From assembly GCA_965153455.1 (NCBI GenBank), contig OZ234496.1:17476304-17540303 (forward strand): DNA of 64,000 nucleotides, written 5' to 3'. The translations under genes and the position numbers were made by a program. This stretch comes from Sphagnum compactum (lineage: Eukaryota > Bryophyta > Sphagnopsida > Sphagnales). The notes beneath the pieces were generated by a model, which was not told where the DNA came from, did no database searches, and saw only the letters and a list, made by a program, of their open reading frames with translations. Shown piece after piece: positions 44,025-55,203 of this stretch. Within the stretch, counting starts at the first letter, position 1. Each line of letters starts with the position of its first letter.

Positions 44025-47000
44025 TGGTTTGATAATACAATATATGATGGAATTCAAGTATGTCTTTTAGTGTTTTCTGTGGAATGTGTGTTTTGGAGAT
44101 CACTAGAATTGAATTTTTTATGCAGTTTGAAGTGTTTCATGTGGAACTTTTTAAAGACATGAAACTGTACTCATGATTTTCACTCTTCATGATGGTCCTT
44201 ATTGAAGTGTATCGGATCCTGACAACTTTGATAACTTGTGTAAATTCCTAGAGTTCGTTTCCTTATGCAATGGCCATTGAAGGCCATTGCCCTAAGATGT
44301 GGAAATGTGTACATCCCCCGTGGTGTTGTTGTGCCTGCTTTAAACAGGGAAAAGGCTTATGAATTTGCACCAAAGAACCTTGGTACATTGTTATTCTCTC
44401 TCTTTTCATCAGCAAAGAAAGCTCTGACTTTCAAATCTCATCTTTGTACTTATCTTTTTTGTTTTTTTTTGGGATCTATTCTCACATAGGTAAAAATGCC
44501 AGTTGCTTAGCAGTCATGGGTAGGTTAATGTAAGTTATGGATACATCATGAGGGTCTAAAAATAAGGATTTCAATTAGTCACCACTGATCAATGGAGATA
44601 AGCAAACAAAAAGTTTGAATATTCATGTTGAGGATTTTGATGCTTTGGGGTGTCTGAAGGTAGGGATGGCTTCTAGTCTGAAGGTTGGTGATTAGGAGAA
44701 TTTTGTCACATTGTACATGATTGATAAAATTTGTAGTTTCTCTTTTGTTTGGGGCTGGGATATTGCAGTTGTTGGTGATGCAAGTATTGGAGGTGATTTG
44801 TTTGGGGTAATTGCTTCCTAATTTTCTTGCTTAGTTCTGGTAGTGCATTTATGTCAGCCTTTAAGACAAGTTCTACAGGACTGTGTTGTTATGGGTAAGG
44901 TAGGTGAAAGAAGTGGCACACCATAGTGGCCAAGACTCTTCCAGTGGGTATATAGTTGCTGGATCTTATGCCTAATAAAGTTCTTGCCATTGGGTTGGTC
45001 TTGGCACCCTTGTGCTAGGTCTTAAGAAAGAAACAAGCCTTGGTTTTGTCATTTATTTTTTACACCTAGTGGTCTGATTGAGGTTTGACATTGTTTTGTA
45101 ATGAATCTTTTATTGCTTGAATATCTAGGTTCGTTAAATGGAACTCTGATCCTTCATGGGCTGTTGAATCCTAGAATGGCTTTTGCAAACTGTGTATGAA
45201 AATAGCTTGATTGAGCATCACGTTGGACTGCCCCCTAGCAGTATGGGGAAGATCACATACATTGCTCCAGAAGGGCAGTACACATTGCAGGTTCAACTTT
45301 GGATTCAGAATGTGAAATCTTCGGTTTTGTGTGCACATGTGTTTATTTGCTCTTCACAGTTAATGGTTAATTGAGATTTAAGAAGGTTGTTTGGATCTGT
45401 ACATGACCTTGCATGACCTTTTTCTGCAAATTGCACCTATGCAGGATGAAGTTTTGGAATTGGAATTTCAAGGATGGAAGAAGAAGTTCACTATGCTCCA
45501 GGTATATTCTGTGGACATTGCTAGTAGTATGTATCAGAGAGGAAGCTTTTTGTTAGGTTGAGTTCACCTTCATCATGACCCTCAATCTCAAGGTCCTTTC
45601 TCTGCCCAATTGTCAATTGGTTAGTTCATTAGCATGACATGTTTTCATTAGACTGCGGACTCAAACCCATTGATCTTCTTGCATGGGAAAATGTCCTAGA
45701 ATCAAGATAATTATACCATTGTCTCATAAGAGAAAGGCTATGTCCACAGGAGCCCTGTCTGTTGATTGCATGTAGAACACACCTGTGTGTTTCTATGATT
45801 GTAACCCTCATGTTCCTCTTCTTGACATATTTGGTCAACATTTTTGACAACAAATCAAGATATAAATCCTCATTGGCTTCAATGTTCTTGTTGCAGACCA
45901 TGCAGCCAAATCAGCAAGGTCAATTTGACAAAAATAGGTTATGGTCAGAGGCATGTTTAGGGCTTCCCAGAGTATGAGCGTGAAAGATGGGGAGGCCTTG
46001 AGTCCGACATGGGTGGACGCCCAGGTGCAAAGAGAATTGGTCAAAGTGGGTGTACAGAGAACGAGAGATGTAGAGGCAAACTAATGGAGGTCCTAATGAT
46101 GGGGGAATTTACTCCCAACTGAATGGATATTATATGAGGCAATAGTCAGGTCCAAAAGCTCTCTAGCGTTGACAGCCATGGACACAGGAACATGGCCTCT
46201 GGACCTTGGAGAGGAGGTCCTGTCCTGCTTCCTCAAGCAATGGAGATGAATAAACGAGGGATTGGAGGGGATGGGGGTCCCCTTAAGGTTCTAGGGCCAG
46301 AACCCTACTCCTTTGGGTCACATATGCAAGGAATTGAGAACTGGCAAAATGCTGATGAGGAAGAGTATGTCTGGAAGGATCTGACACTATATGCTCAGGA
46401 GCAGCAAGGAGTAGGCAGTGGAAACTCAAGAATGGATGATTGGTATCCTGGGGAGAGGAATCTGGGGAAAGCTTAGATGTATGGATTACATTCTCTTGGA
46501 GCTTATGATCTGGGTTGGTGAAGTCCTAGAGGCACTCCTTAGTCTTAACAATTCTCATCGTCTACAGATAATCAATTGGTGTTCCACCAGGTGAGTTTGT
46601 GGAAAAATGTTGAGTGCTTCAGTAAATCAGTATGGTTCCATTCTATTTGTCAGTTTTCTTGCAAAATTCATCCATGCAGAATTCCCTTGTCTGCAGCTAT
46701 CTGTCCCAGTTTGCAGCATGCCATTAGCTTCATCCAATGTACCACCTTTCTCCACCACACCCCTAATCCCTTCACCCAGCAGAGGAGGTGTTACAGCAGG
46801 CCCCTTTGGTATCAAGCCAAACTTTCCTTCAAAGCTAGGGCAACCACATAACAATTCACCTTCTGCACCGGATTCAAATGTGACCTTTCAGCAAAGTGAA
46901 AAGCAGCCTGGCCTTGGTTTTCACTACCTGCCAAAATCAGCCACATCACCTACTGCAACACATCTGGGAAGTCTACTTACTTTAGACTCTTGCTAGTGCA

Positions 47001-48210
47001 CACACTTGATTGGGTATAAAAGTTTTTACAGCAGCAGAATCAGGGTGCTGTACTTCAACAGCAACATTCAGTGGGTTTTTTTTTGGGCCAAACATTCTGG
47101 CGACCAAAAAAGTGGAGGTGCCAATGATGCAGAGGATATTTTTTGGGGGAAAAAATGGGTGCATGTAATAGGCTAGTCACATTAGGAGGAATTTTTTTTC
47201 TGAAGTTGTCATATTTTCAGAAATTTTTCAACATATTGCCAAAATATAGGAGGAATCCTAAATTTTCTCTACTTTGATGACTCAAGGGTTCCATGACATG
47301 ATAACAATGTTGTCTGCAAACTTCAAGAACGTTTGGGTTTTGGCTCCCACTTCACCTCAACTTTTGGTAAATTTGAGTCTTGCATCTTGCAGGGGGTCTT
47401 GGATGCCCTTTTTCCTTCGGTGCTTGGGGCTACATGTGCCCTTCCCGGTGCATTTGAGTGTGGAAAGGCTGTGATCAGTTAAGCACTTTCCAAGGTAATT
47501 GTTTGCCACTGGTGGGTTATATATTTGTACACTACATTTGCTAAAGGCAGTCATGAAGTTTATCTTGGCTGTATTTTTTTTGAAAATAGCCAATATTGTG
47601 ATCATTCTTGATCAGGTCTTTGCTGAAAACACTTAGCAAATCTAACCTGTGGATTGTTGGCAGTATTCAAATTCCCACAGCGTTATCTATGTTGTTTGTA
47701 AAGAATGTGGGAATAAGATGGTTGAGGTTAGAAGCTCACATAACTCATATGACCCATGTTGTCAGTTCCATGTTCTACAACTAGAAAAGATGCCTTGGAG
47801 ATGTACAATTCATGACAGGTTGTCTGTCATTGCTAAGGAACGCAGGTACTTATGGATTTCCCACAGCTTACCATGTCCTTACCAGATGGTCGGGTGGAGT
47901 CTGTGATGAAGCTTCAATCTACACATGTTATAAACTTTTATAATTTTTGGCCTGCTTCTAAAGAGCTACTGCTTACTGTGGAGACTATGTACAGTTTTGC
48001 CTTCTAGGAGTAGACCAAATCTGCAATTTGGATCATGAAATACCTCATTGTAATGAATTCATTATGTTGCTGAAAAAATGTTTTCTGTTATTTGACAAGG
48101 CATTACAGTGGCTAAGAACTTCTGAGACATGGGATACAACGTTAGTATGGTGGCTAACTCCACCTCCTGGTGGGCAGAGGCTCTGAGCGAAATATTTGGG
48201 CGTCATTTAT
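44025..48210 (+). pseudogene. V-type proton ATPase catalytic subunit A, decayed multi-exon copy
   Basis: Collinear exon pieces match VHA-A. A NIYDGIQ end stands before a GTATGT donor (44057). PLKAIALRCGNVYIPRGVVV lies at about 44264-44380, VVGDASIGGDL at 44771-44803, YENSLIEHHVGLPPSSMGKI with YIAPEGQYTLQ at 45190-45290, and DEVLELEFQGWKKKFTMLQ at 45444-45502. Then come [20 protein letters not shown] with the P-loop neighbourhood CGK (47393-47494), YSNSHSVIYVVCKECGNKM (47664-47726), LMDFPQLTMSLPDGRVESVM (47846-47911) and DMGYNVSM.ANSTS.WAEAL (to about 48205). Conserved Gln (CAA) is TAA at 47480 and a conserved Arg is TGA at 48123. N- and C-terminal parts are missing. In life this subunit hydrolyses ATP to acidify vacuoles; this copy cannot. 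Confidence 0.88.
45890..47080 (+). pseudogene. PCFS4/Pcf11-like polyadenylation factor fragment inside the V-ATPase copy
   Basis: An open piece (46192-46476) contains IENWQNADEEEYVWKDLTLY, the conserved WQNxEEEEy.WeDm motif of plant Pcf11-similar proteins (PCFS4). It is followed by Pro/Ser/Gly-rich blocks (46700-46990, with AGPFGIKPNFPSKLGQP) and a Gln-rich block (QQQNQGAVLQQQHSVG, about 47020-47070), typical of the central low-complexity region of that family. The C-terminal zinc-finger part and the N-terminal CID domain are absent. The fragment lies in the place of the V-ATPase exon that should follow FTMLQ. Frames change and stops occur between blocks. Confidence 0.6.
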
Positions 48211-48359
48211 GTACCTATCTCTTATAAAAGTTGAGCTTTACCCCATGCAAGAGTTCAGAACGTTGAAAATGGGATTAGGTCTAGGATGTTTACATAACCA
48301 GTTTCTGAATGCCAGCCTGAGAGTTGATGAGAACAAGGTTAATCTGAGAGTTCTGAACC

Positions 48360-50410
48360 TTGAGACAATTTGTGACTGTGGGTCACATGGATCTTCAGGA
48401 GAATGCTGGAATGCTGATGTGGAGCAGGTTGTAACTGATGCTCTGGCTATAGGCAATGCCTACATGATTTCAGATGCCCTGACCATTAATGGTCATCCTG
48501 GCTAGTTGTACAACTTCTCTTCAGCAGGTACTAGGATTACTGTTTACTTTGTAACTCCTGCACTTGTGGGTAGCCCACTGTCAATCCTGTGCAAATTGTG
48601 AAGGTCTGGGCATCACTCAATTCACACCTTCACCACTGGACATCACACAATTCCAGCTCTGATGGGGAGAAAATATGATGGGATTCTTCACTAGGTCATC
48701 GACCAGCTGTACATATTGCAGGAGTGTTGGGGTTTCATGTGTCTTCCAGGAATTGGGCTTAAAGAATAGACATGTTTTTTTTTTTGTAGCTGGAAAGGTC
48801 CAACCTCTGGGAAGGACGCCAGAGCCCTAGCATGAAGATGCACATGAAGCCACATGTATGCTTGTTGGCACATGTATAATGGATGTGGTCTAAACTGACA
48901 AATTGTGGACATTTGAATCCATTTTATGCCGATGCTTGCAAAGTGAAGGCTACACCAGGATACACCTACCTGGTCCACATTGTGAATTCTGCATGAATTT
49001 TGGGCTCTATTTTGCACTTGCAAACCACTCACTTATACTGGTGCAGACCAACTCTGGCTATGTCCAACCCTTTACGGTGGATGTTGTGATTGTGCAACCA
49101 AGCCAGTCAGTGGATGTTCTTGTCACAACAAACCACATTTCTAGGAAGCTTTACATGGCAGCTACTCCCTTCTCTGTGGCCCCCTATTCCAGAGTAAGCT
49201 CCCAATTCCTACATCATGATGCCTTCTACCCTCTCCAAATTTAGCTGGAAACTATGGGTTTGTTGTGGCCCCAGGGGACTAGAGCTCTTGGGCAAAGAAA
49301 GGGATTGCCAATTTGCCCCAATAGACACTGGTCTATCCACCTGAGCCAAGATGGAAGCAGTAGCCCATATGATTTGAGTGACACCATGTTATAATCTACC
49401 CACTTATCAAACACAAGTTCCAACATAGACCTCGCCTTTCTCACTGTAGATAACTTGGACCTACAAAAGACCCAAGAAAGGACTTACAAAAAATTTGACC
49501 ACCACTTTCTTGCAGGTGCCTTACCCCTTAACTCCTGCAACTAAACTTTTCACATACAGTGCAAGCTCACATGTACGGACAATCAACATGCCTACATTTC
49601 CAGCTGCAAATGATGCTGCATATGTGGACTATTTTGAGAGCTTAGTGCATTGTGAAAATACAAGTTACAAGACATTGACTGTACCACAAACAATCGACAG
49701 AGATTTGTTATTCACTGTAGGTTATGGGCTTGGTAGCTCATATAGCTATCCACCCCAACCAATTTGTGGTGGTTTTGATGGTGATAGAATCATGGCTTCT
49801 AAGCAACATCTCATTTGTGCAGCCCAATAACACACACAAGAATCTGCTAGAGCTAGCTTATTTATATGATCATGGCCCGAATGTGCTCAATTCAAGCCTT
49901 GATTTAACTTTCCCAGATCGGCCTCTGAATTCCTTCAACTATACAGGCGACAGTTCAAACTTGAATCCAGCTCCTGGATCTGGAACAAAGCTCAATATTA
50001 TAGACTACAATTCAAGTGTCCAGGTGATCTCTTCCTACCCATGATTTGGACATTGAACATACTTAGATGCTTTGCATGGCCTTGGTGTGGGTAAAAAACT
50101 TTGTGCCAAGAATAAAAATGTAGCCCAACTCCTGGAATGGCCTTTGTCATGATCAATTGGTCAGTAACTGAAAAATTGTGTTTAGCAATGCACTGTCTGC
50201 TACAACCATTGAGAGCATTCCATTACCAGCAATATTGTCATCTTGGGGATTTACAGTTTTTCCCCTAGATCTCTAACATGTGCACTCTGTAAATATGGCA
50301 GTTAGTCTTACAAGACACAAGCATATTGATGTCTGAGATGCACCCTTTCCATATGGTTTTCTTGGTGGTTACGGTAGCTATGACAAGTTCTATCCATTTT
50401 AGAAATCAGT
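48360..50410 (+). pseudogene. Laccase (multicopper oxidase) pseudogene
   Basis: Blocks follow plant laccase order. ECWNADVEQVVTDALAIG with SDALTINGHPG and LYNFS come first (48395-48528), split by a TAG at 48503. Then GYTYLVHIVNSA and, one base out of frame, MNFGLYFALANHSLILVQ (48950-49045), then VQPFTVDVVIVQPSQSVDVL and KLYMAATPF (to 49180). TLTVPQTIDRDLLFTVGYG (49675-49735), NISFVQPNN (about 49810) and FNYTG...GTKLNIIDYNSSVQV (to 50025) follow. Last is a copper-site remnant, HPFHM followed by GF without the second His (about 50343). Laccases oxidise monolignols and other phenols in the apoplast. This copy has a stop, frameshifts, a lost copper ligand and no N- or C-terminal copper regions. 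Confidence 0.85.
49255..49365 (-). repeat. Possible tRNA-derived SINE relic within the laccase copy
   Basis: The minus strand reads TGGCTCAGGTGGATAGACCAG-like (A-box type, about 49335-49355), and about 65 bases on reads GAGCTCTAGTCCCCTGG, similar to a decayed B box. It lies between laccase exon blocks, as an intronic SINE would. Without the other copies of a family this is only suggestive. Confidence 0.3.
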
Positions 50411-50639
50411 TTGGATGATGAAGAATATTATGCACTTTGGTGCTCTTGCAAATCAAGTAAATTCCACTTAGTTAATTTGGTCCTATTCTCTTTCTTTTCT
50501 GCTAGGTTTCTCATGTTTGGATAGTCCACACATGGAGTAGAATTTTAGCTTGGTGGAAGAAAACATGCATGTTGCTAGCACCCTTTTGGTTAACGTGGAC
50601 AGAAAATGCACCCAGACTCTAAACTGGTTGAATATTGGC

Positions 50640-50800
50640 TTGACTCTTGCATTACAGGTCTAAATTGAAGCAGCTTATACACTTCCCGCTCTTGTTGAAG
50701 TTTACCCTAGGAGTGCAAACAACCTCTCGTCTTGTGGTGTGACATCTTTACGAGCTTTGTGGCAGACATCGGTTGTTGAAAAAGTACAAGCTTGTTCTAG
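50640..50800 (+). other. Unidentified exon-like block
   Basis: After an acceptor-like TTGCATTACAG, an open frame reads EAAYTLPALVEVYPRSANNL and continues SSCGVTSLRALWQTSVVEKV. It is preceded by one stop. The composition is protein-like but I do not recognise it, and it is not laccase. Confidence 0.25.
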
Positions 50801-53800
50801 CCTTATGTTTTTCTTATGTCAAGTTCTAATTGCATGACCAAAACACATGTGAAAAAAAATTAAGCAATGTGTTTCAAATGTGTTTTGTTTTGTGGTTGTG
50901 ATGTCAATGCCTAAGTAGGTGTGCTAAATCAAGGACCATGTCATTATCAAATCCATAATGTTGTGCGGTATATTTGGCTTGATCAAAAGTGAACCAGTTG
51001 GTTTCTTCTCAATGTGTAAAAATCTCACTCTTGAAAGCAAAAAGCTATTTGTATGAAAAGAAGTCTCTATAGATCAAAATATAGTTTTTTCTAGGGTTGG
51101 TTGCTTCTTGAGGATTGGAAATCCATGTACTATGCTTCAACTGACTGCTTTCAGTCTTATGTATTAGCACATGCTAATGTTAGCTCTATGCAGACTCATG
51201 GCACTTAGTTGGTACCATTCATGATGAATGTTCTGGGTTGACACCCATAAGATCATGATTACTCCTATAACGGTTGTTACTTCTAGAGTTTGCAGGAATT
51301 GGATACCTTCAAATCGTTGTTCTGGAGTTTCTTGCACAATTTCATATGTGTATTTTTGTGCAGTGCCTAGCTGATGTCAACATTTAATTTCTTATCAATA
51401 GTGTGCTTGAAGGATATGGTAAGGGGCAGGAGGCACCAACCACTACATTCTATCATGATAAAGGCTAGAATCAATAGATACCTTTAGCAGGACTACTGTG
51501 GAGTTTCCTCTTCAATATCATGGATGTATGTTAGTATGAGGTTTGTGGTATGTTTGGAACTAAGTTTGAATATAAACTGTGGTGGTAATGCTGTAACTTC
51601 GTTTAAAAACTTAAGGAGCAATGACTAGGAATAATTTGATTGTGGACAATTGAATTTGAGAATAAACACCATTAAGCATCTAAAGCACACAATTCATTGT
51701 GGCACATGAACTTGACATTTTGCCAATTCAATGTCTTGTGAAGGTAGTAGCAGATTCAGTTGTCCTTTGCATTTGCCAACACAAGGGCAACTCCGACAAA
51801 AATATAACCCTTTCCAAAGCTCAAAACAACAATCATGGATGTCATGTGCACAGGTTGATAATCAACAGACTTTTCCTCCCCCATGAAAAGCATGCAATTC
51901 AACATACTTGTAAAAACATTTGAAATCCTTGATAACATGTGAAAATTTAATGCTAGCCATCAATTTTAATTTCAAAATTAAGAATATGCAACAAGGCATG
52001 GGTGGCACATGAATCTGTGCTCAGTTATCAAAATACATGTGATGGAGCACTTTATACTAGAATTTCATAATATGCAATGTGCGTACCTTTTAGCACTGAG
52101 CAATTGGGGACAAGCTGTTTTAAGTTCGACTTCAACAACCACAAAACATTTTATTCCTGAAAGCCCAAGCCAACACTACTATTTATGCAAACCCCACCAT
52201 TTCCCTAACTTTTTTCTTGTTTTAAGTTTGGCTTCAATAGTCACAAACACATTATTCCTGATAGCCCAAGCCAACACCTATTATTAGGACAAACCTTGCC
52301 ATTTCTTTGCCATTTTTCTAGATTGTACTTGGGACATGGAAAGACTTTGCGTAGATGAATTTTGCAACCTATCCAAGCTAACAGATGTCTCCACAAAAGA
52401 GAAAATTGGACGTTATCGAATGGCCTAAGTGCTAGACAATGCAAACATGAACTTGCATTGGCCAAGAACGATGGACTTGTGGACATTGTTGAAACACCAC
52501 AGCTGAACCCTTATCAACAAGCACGGGCTCAACATATTGTTGAGCTCCAAGCGCGGTTAGCTCTTCTAGAACGTTAAGCTGTTGAACTATGAGTTTACAA
52601 CATCCTTTCCTTACCTTTGCAGACACATGTGCAGTTTTGAAATGCAAGTTTGTTACAATGTGTGCTAATGTTTACGTAGGGAAGACTTGTTTCATTGTAA
52701 GATCTGATGCAGGGACGGTCGAAAATCTACAGGGTGAGTGGAAGACATGATGCTTTCAGATCATGTTGGGTTGTGGGTGGGACCTATCAAATAGGTAAGT
52801 ACTTTCGTTAGGGTTTGTGTCACACAATGACGTGTTTGCATCCTTAAGGCCAGTGCACTACCCTTTCACTCATGTTCTTGTTAGTTTGGAGTTTGTATCT
52901 ATCACATATTACTTACACAATAGTGTCTGTATATGTATGATATAGCATAGGTCAACAATTGGGAGCTTTGAAACATAAATGTTGGGTGCTTTGTCGAAGT
53001 TCTTTGCATACGCCAAGCAATCAATCTAAAAGCAACTGTGAATAGTGCTAACCATAGTTCAAACATTTAGAGATGAAATTCTCAAGAGATCACTACGCTA
53101 TTTGAATAGACATTAGGTACAATGAAAATTAAAAGACCATTTACTTCTTGCACTTTCCTAGTAGATAAAAAAAATGGTGTGGTTTTTTAAGTGGAATAAA
53201 CCAATGGATCCACATTATATCACAAAATGTATGTAGGACCATTTCAGTTTGTTCTATGGTTTTGCCCAATGAGGGAAATGACATTCAATTTCAGCACTCC
53301 CATACATTCTTTGAGTCATGGATCCAAAACATGGATCATATCAAGCACCTTGATGGTGCAGAGGCATTGGTTCATGTTGTTGATGTGATTTTATATTGGA
53401 ACTAGCGTCTTTGGCAATTGGAGTATCTAACTTAAGGGATACACATCTACATTTGTCATTAAAGTTGTTGGATTGTGGTTGGTGAATAGGTGCATTGATA
53501 TTTTGCGGCTTGTTCATGTTTTCTCCTTGTTTGTGGATCATCAGCATTTGTTCTTTGGAGAGAAAGTTGCAGTTTGATTATATGATTTTTGCAAAGGAAT
53601 GCTAGGCTTTAGAGGAAATTGTACAATAATATCATAACCATACTTGAACTACACTCTTGCCATACTTAAATGTTCAACTTGTGACACTTCTTATTTCTTG
53701 TTGTTGGGAGGTCCAATGTTGTAATGCATGTTGCATGCAATATCAAGATTTGGATTGCATTCCATTTTACTAGTTGTTCATAACACATTGTTCATTTAAC

Positions 53801-55190
53801 TATGTGTACAAATATTTGCAATGTGGTTGCCATGTTTTCACATCACATAATTAGTCCACAATGGATCTTTAGCCATTGATTTGGTTCAATTGACTATTAT
53901 GCTGAAAATGTCATGTTGTATGCTCGTGAATTGAAAATTGGCAGCAAAAGCTTATGGGCCAAGTCTCATTATTGCTAATATCCACATCTATTTGTATTTT
54001 GGTATGCTTGAAAATTGGTAGCAAAAGCTCATGGGCCAAGTTTGATAATTGCTAGTAGCCAATCCTACTTGTAGTTCTATTTTGGTGTGCACGTGTTTGT
54101 GAATTATCTTGTTAATGTTCCTTTTGATTGGTGGACCATGCTTCACGGATATGTCATTTTATTTAGTTGAAACAACTGATTTAGAGTGAAGATCTTATGA
54201 ATATTCTGATCAACCACTTAACATGAAGGGTTGCTACAGTGTGCATGGGTTGTTTTCTAAAGGCTTGGTAATGAATAAAACATTGTGGTTGCTAATTAAT
54301 TGCATGCTACAGTCAATGAATGTTGGATGCATGATTGTGTATGTTGATGGAACATGTATAACATTTTGTTGAAGTGATGGATGGGTTCAACTTTCTAGCC
54401 TTAGTTGAGTACTTCGGACTTGCTAACGAAAACATGGAAAGATCATATCATAGATTGTCATTACAACCCAACATCAAGTGTATAGTCTCCGAAACTCCTC
54501 CTTTTGTGTAGTGTTGGCCAGGTTAGCTCAAGGCCTTGGGTAGAATTGATTTACATGTACAAGGTTTACAGAGGAATGATGGATGCAACAAATTCCCAAC
54601 CTTGATGCCATAGCCTGTTGGTTGACACTTGTGTTGTGTGTTGAACTACTCATTGTGTACAAAAAAAATGTTACTTATGTAATTATTATTGTTGACAAGT
54701 TTGCTGATGAGGGTTAAAAACTTGACACCGAATGGGCTATGGCTTTGTGGGATTGTTGTTAATTTTTTTATGCCTTGTTTTGAATATGGTTGTGGAACGT
54801 TTACAGTTGGAAGGCCTAAAAGAACAACATGATCTAGGTCTGTGGCATGTTCACTAGTTCACATTTAGTGTCATACTTCGATCTAGGTTTAATCCAAATA
54901 AAATGTTTTGCATTCTGGCCAAAGATTGGTTATGTGCTTAATATTAAACATAGGATATGCTTGGGGATTGTTAATGTTAATAGGTAGTTTGAATAGTTCA
55001 TAGTGGGGTAGGGACATAAAAAGAACCATTCTTCAGCTAGGTAGGTTTATTTATAAAACCACAATGGCACAATTGATGCCAACCATGTATTTCCAATACT
55101 ATGAATCCAACTTTGTTTCTTGTGCATTGAATGTTTTGATTGTTGGAAGTTGCCTAGGTGTATAATACATATGTTTTCAAAATACTAACA
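50800..55190. other. Spacer with scattered weak coding traces
   Basis: Mostly non-coding. One open piece (52362-52577) ends in LNPYQQARAQHIVELQARLALLE, a motif style seen in plant transposon-associated and DNA-binding proteins (NPYe..R..RI..N...L..L), but with no domain around it. Similar word blocks recur at about 53935-54070 (TTGAAAATTGGCAGCAAAAGCT and a near copy), a short two-copy repeat. Confidence 0.4.
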
Positions 55191-55203
55191 TGGGATTAAG
55201 GGT

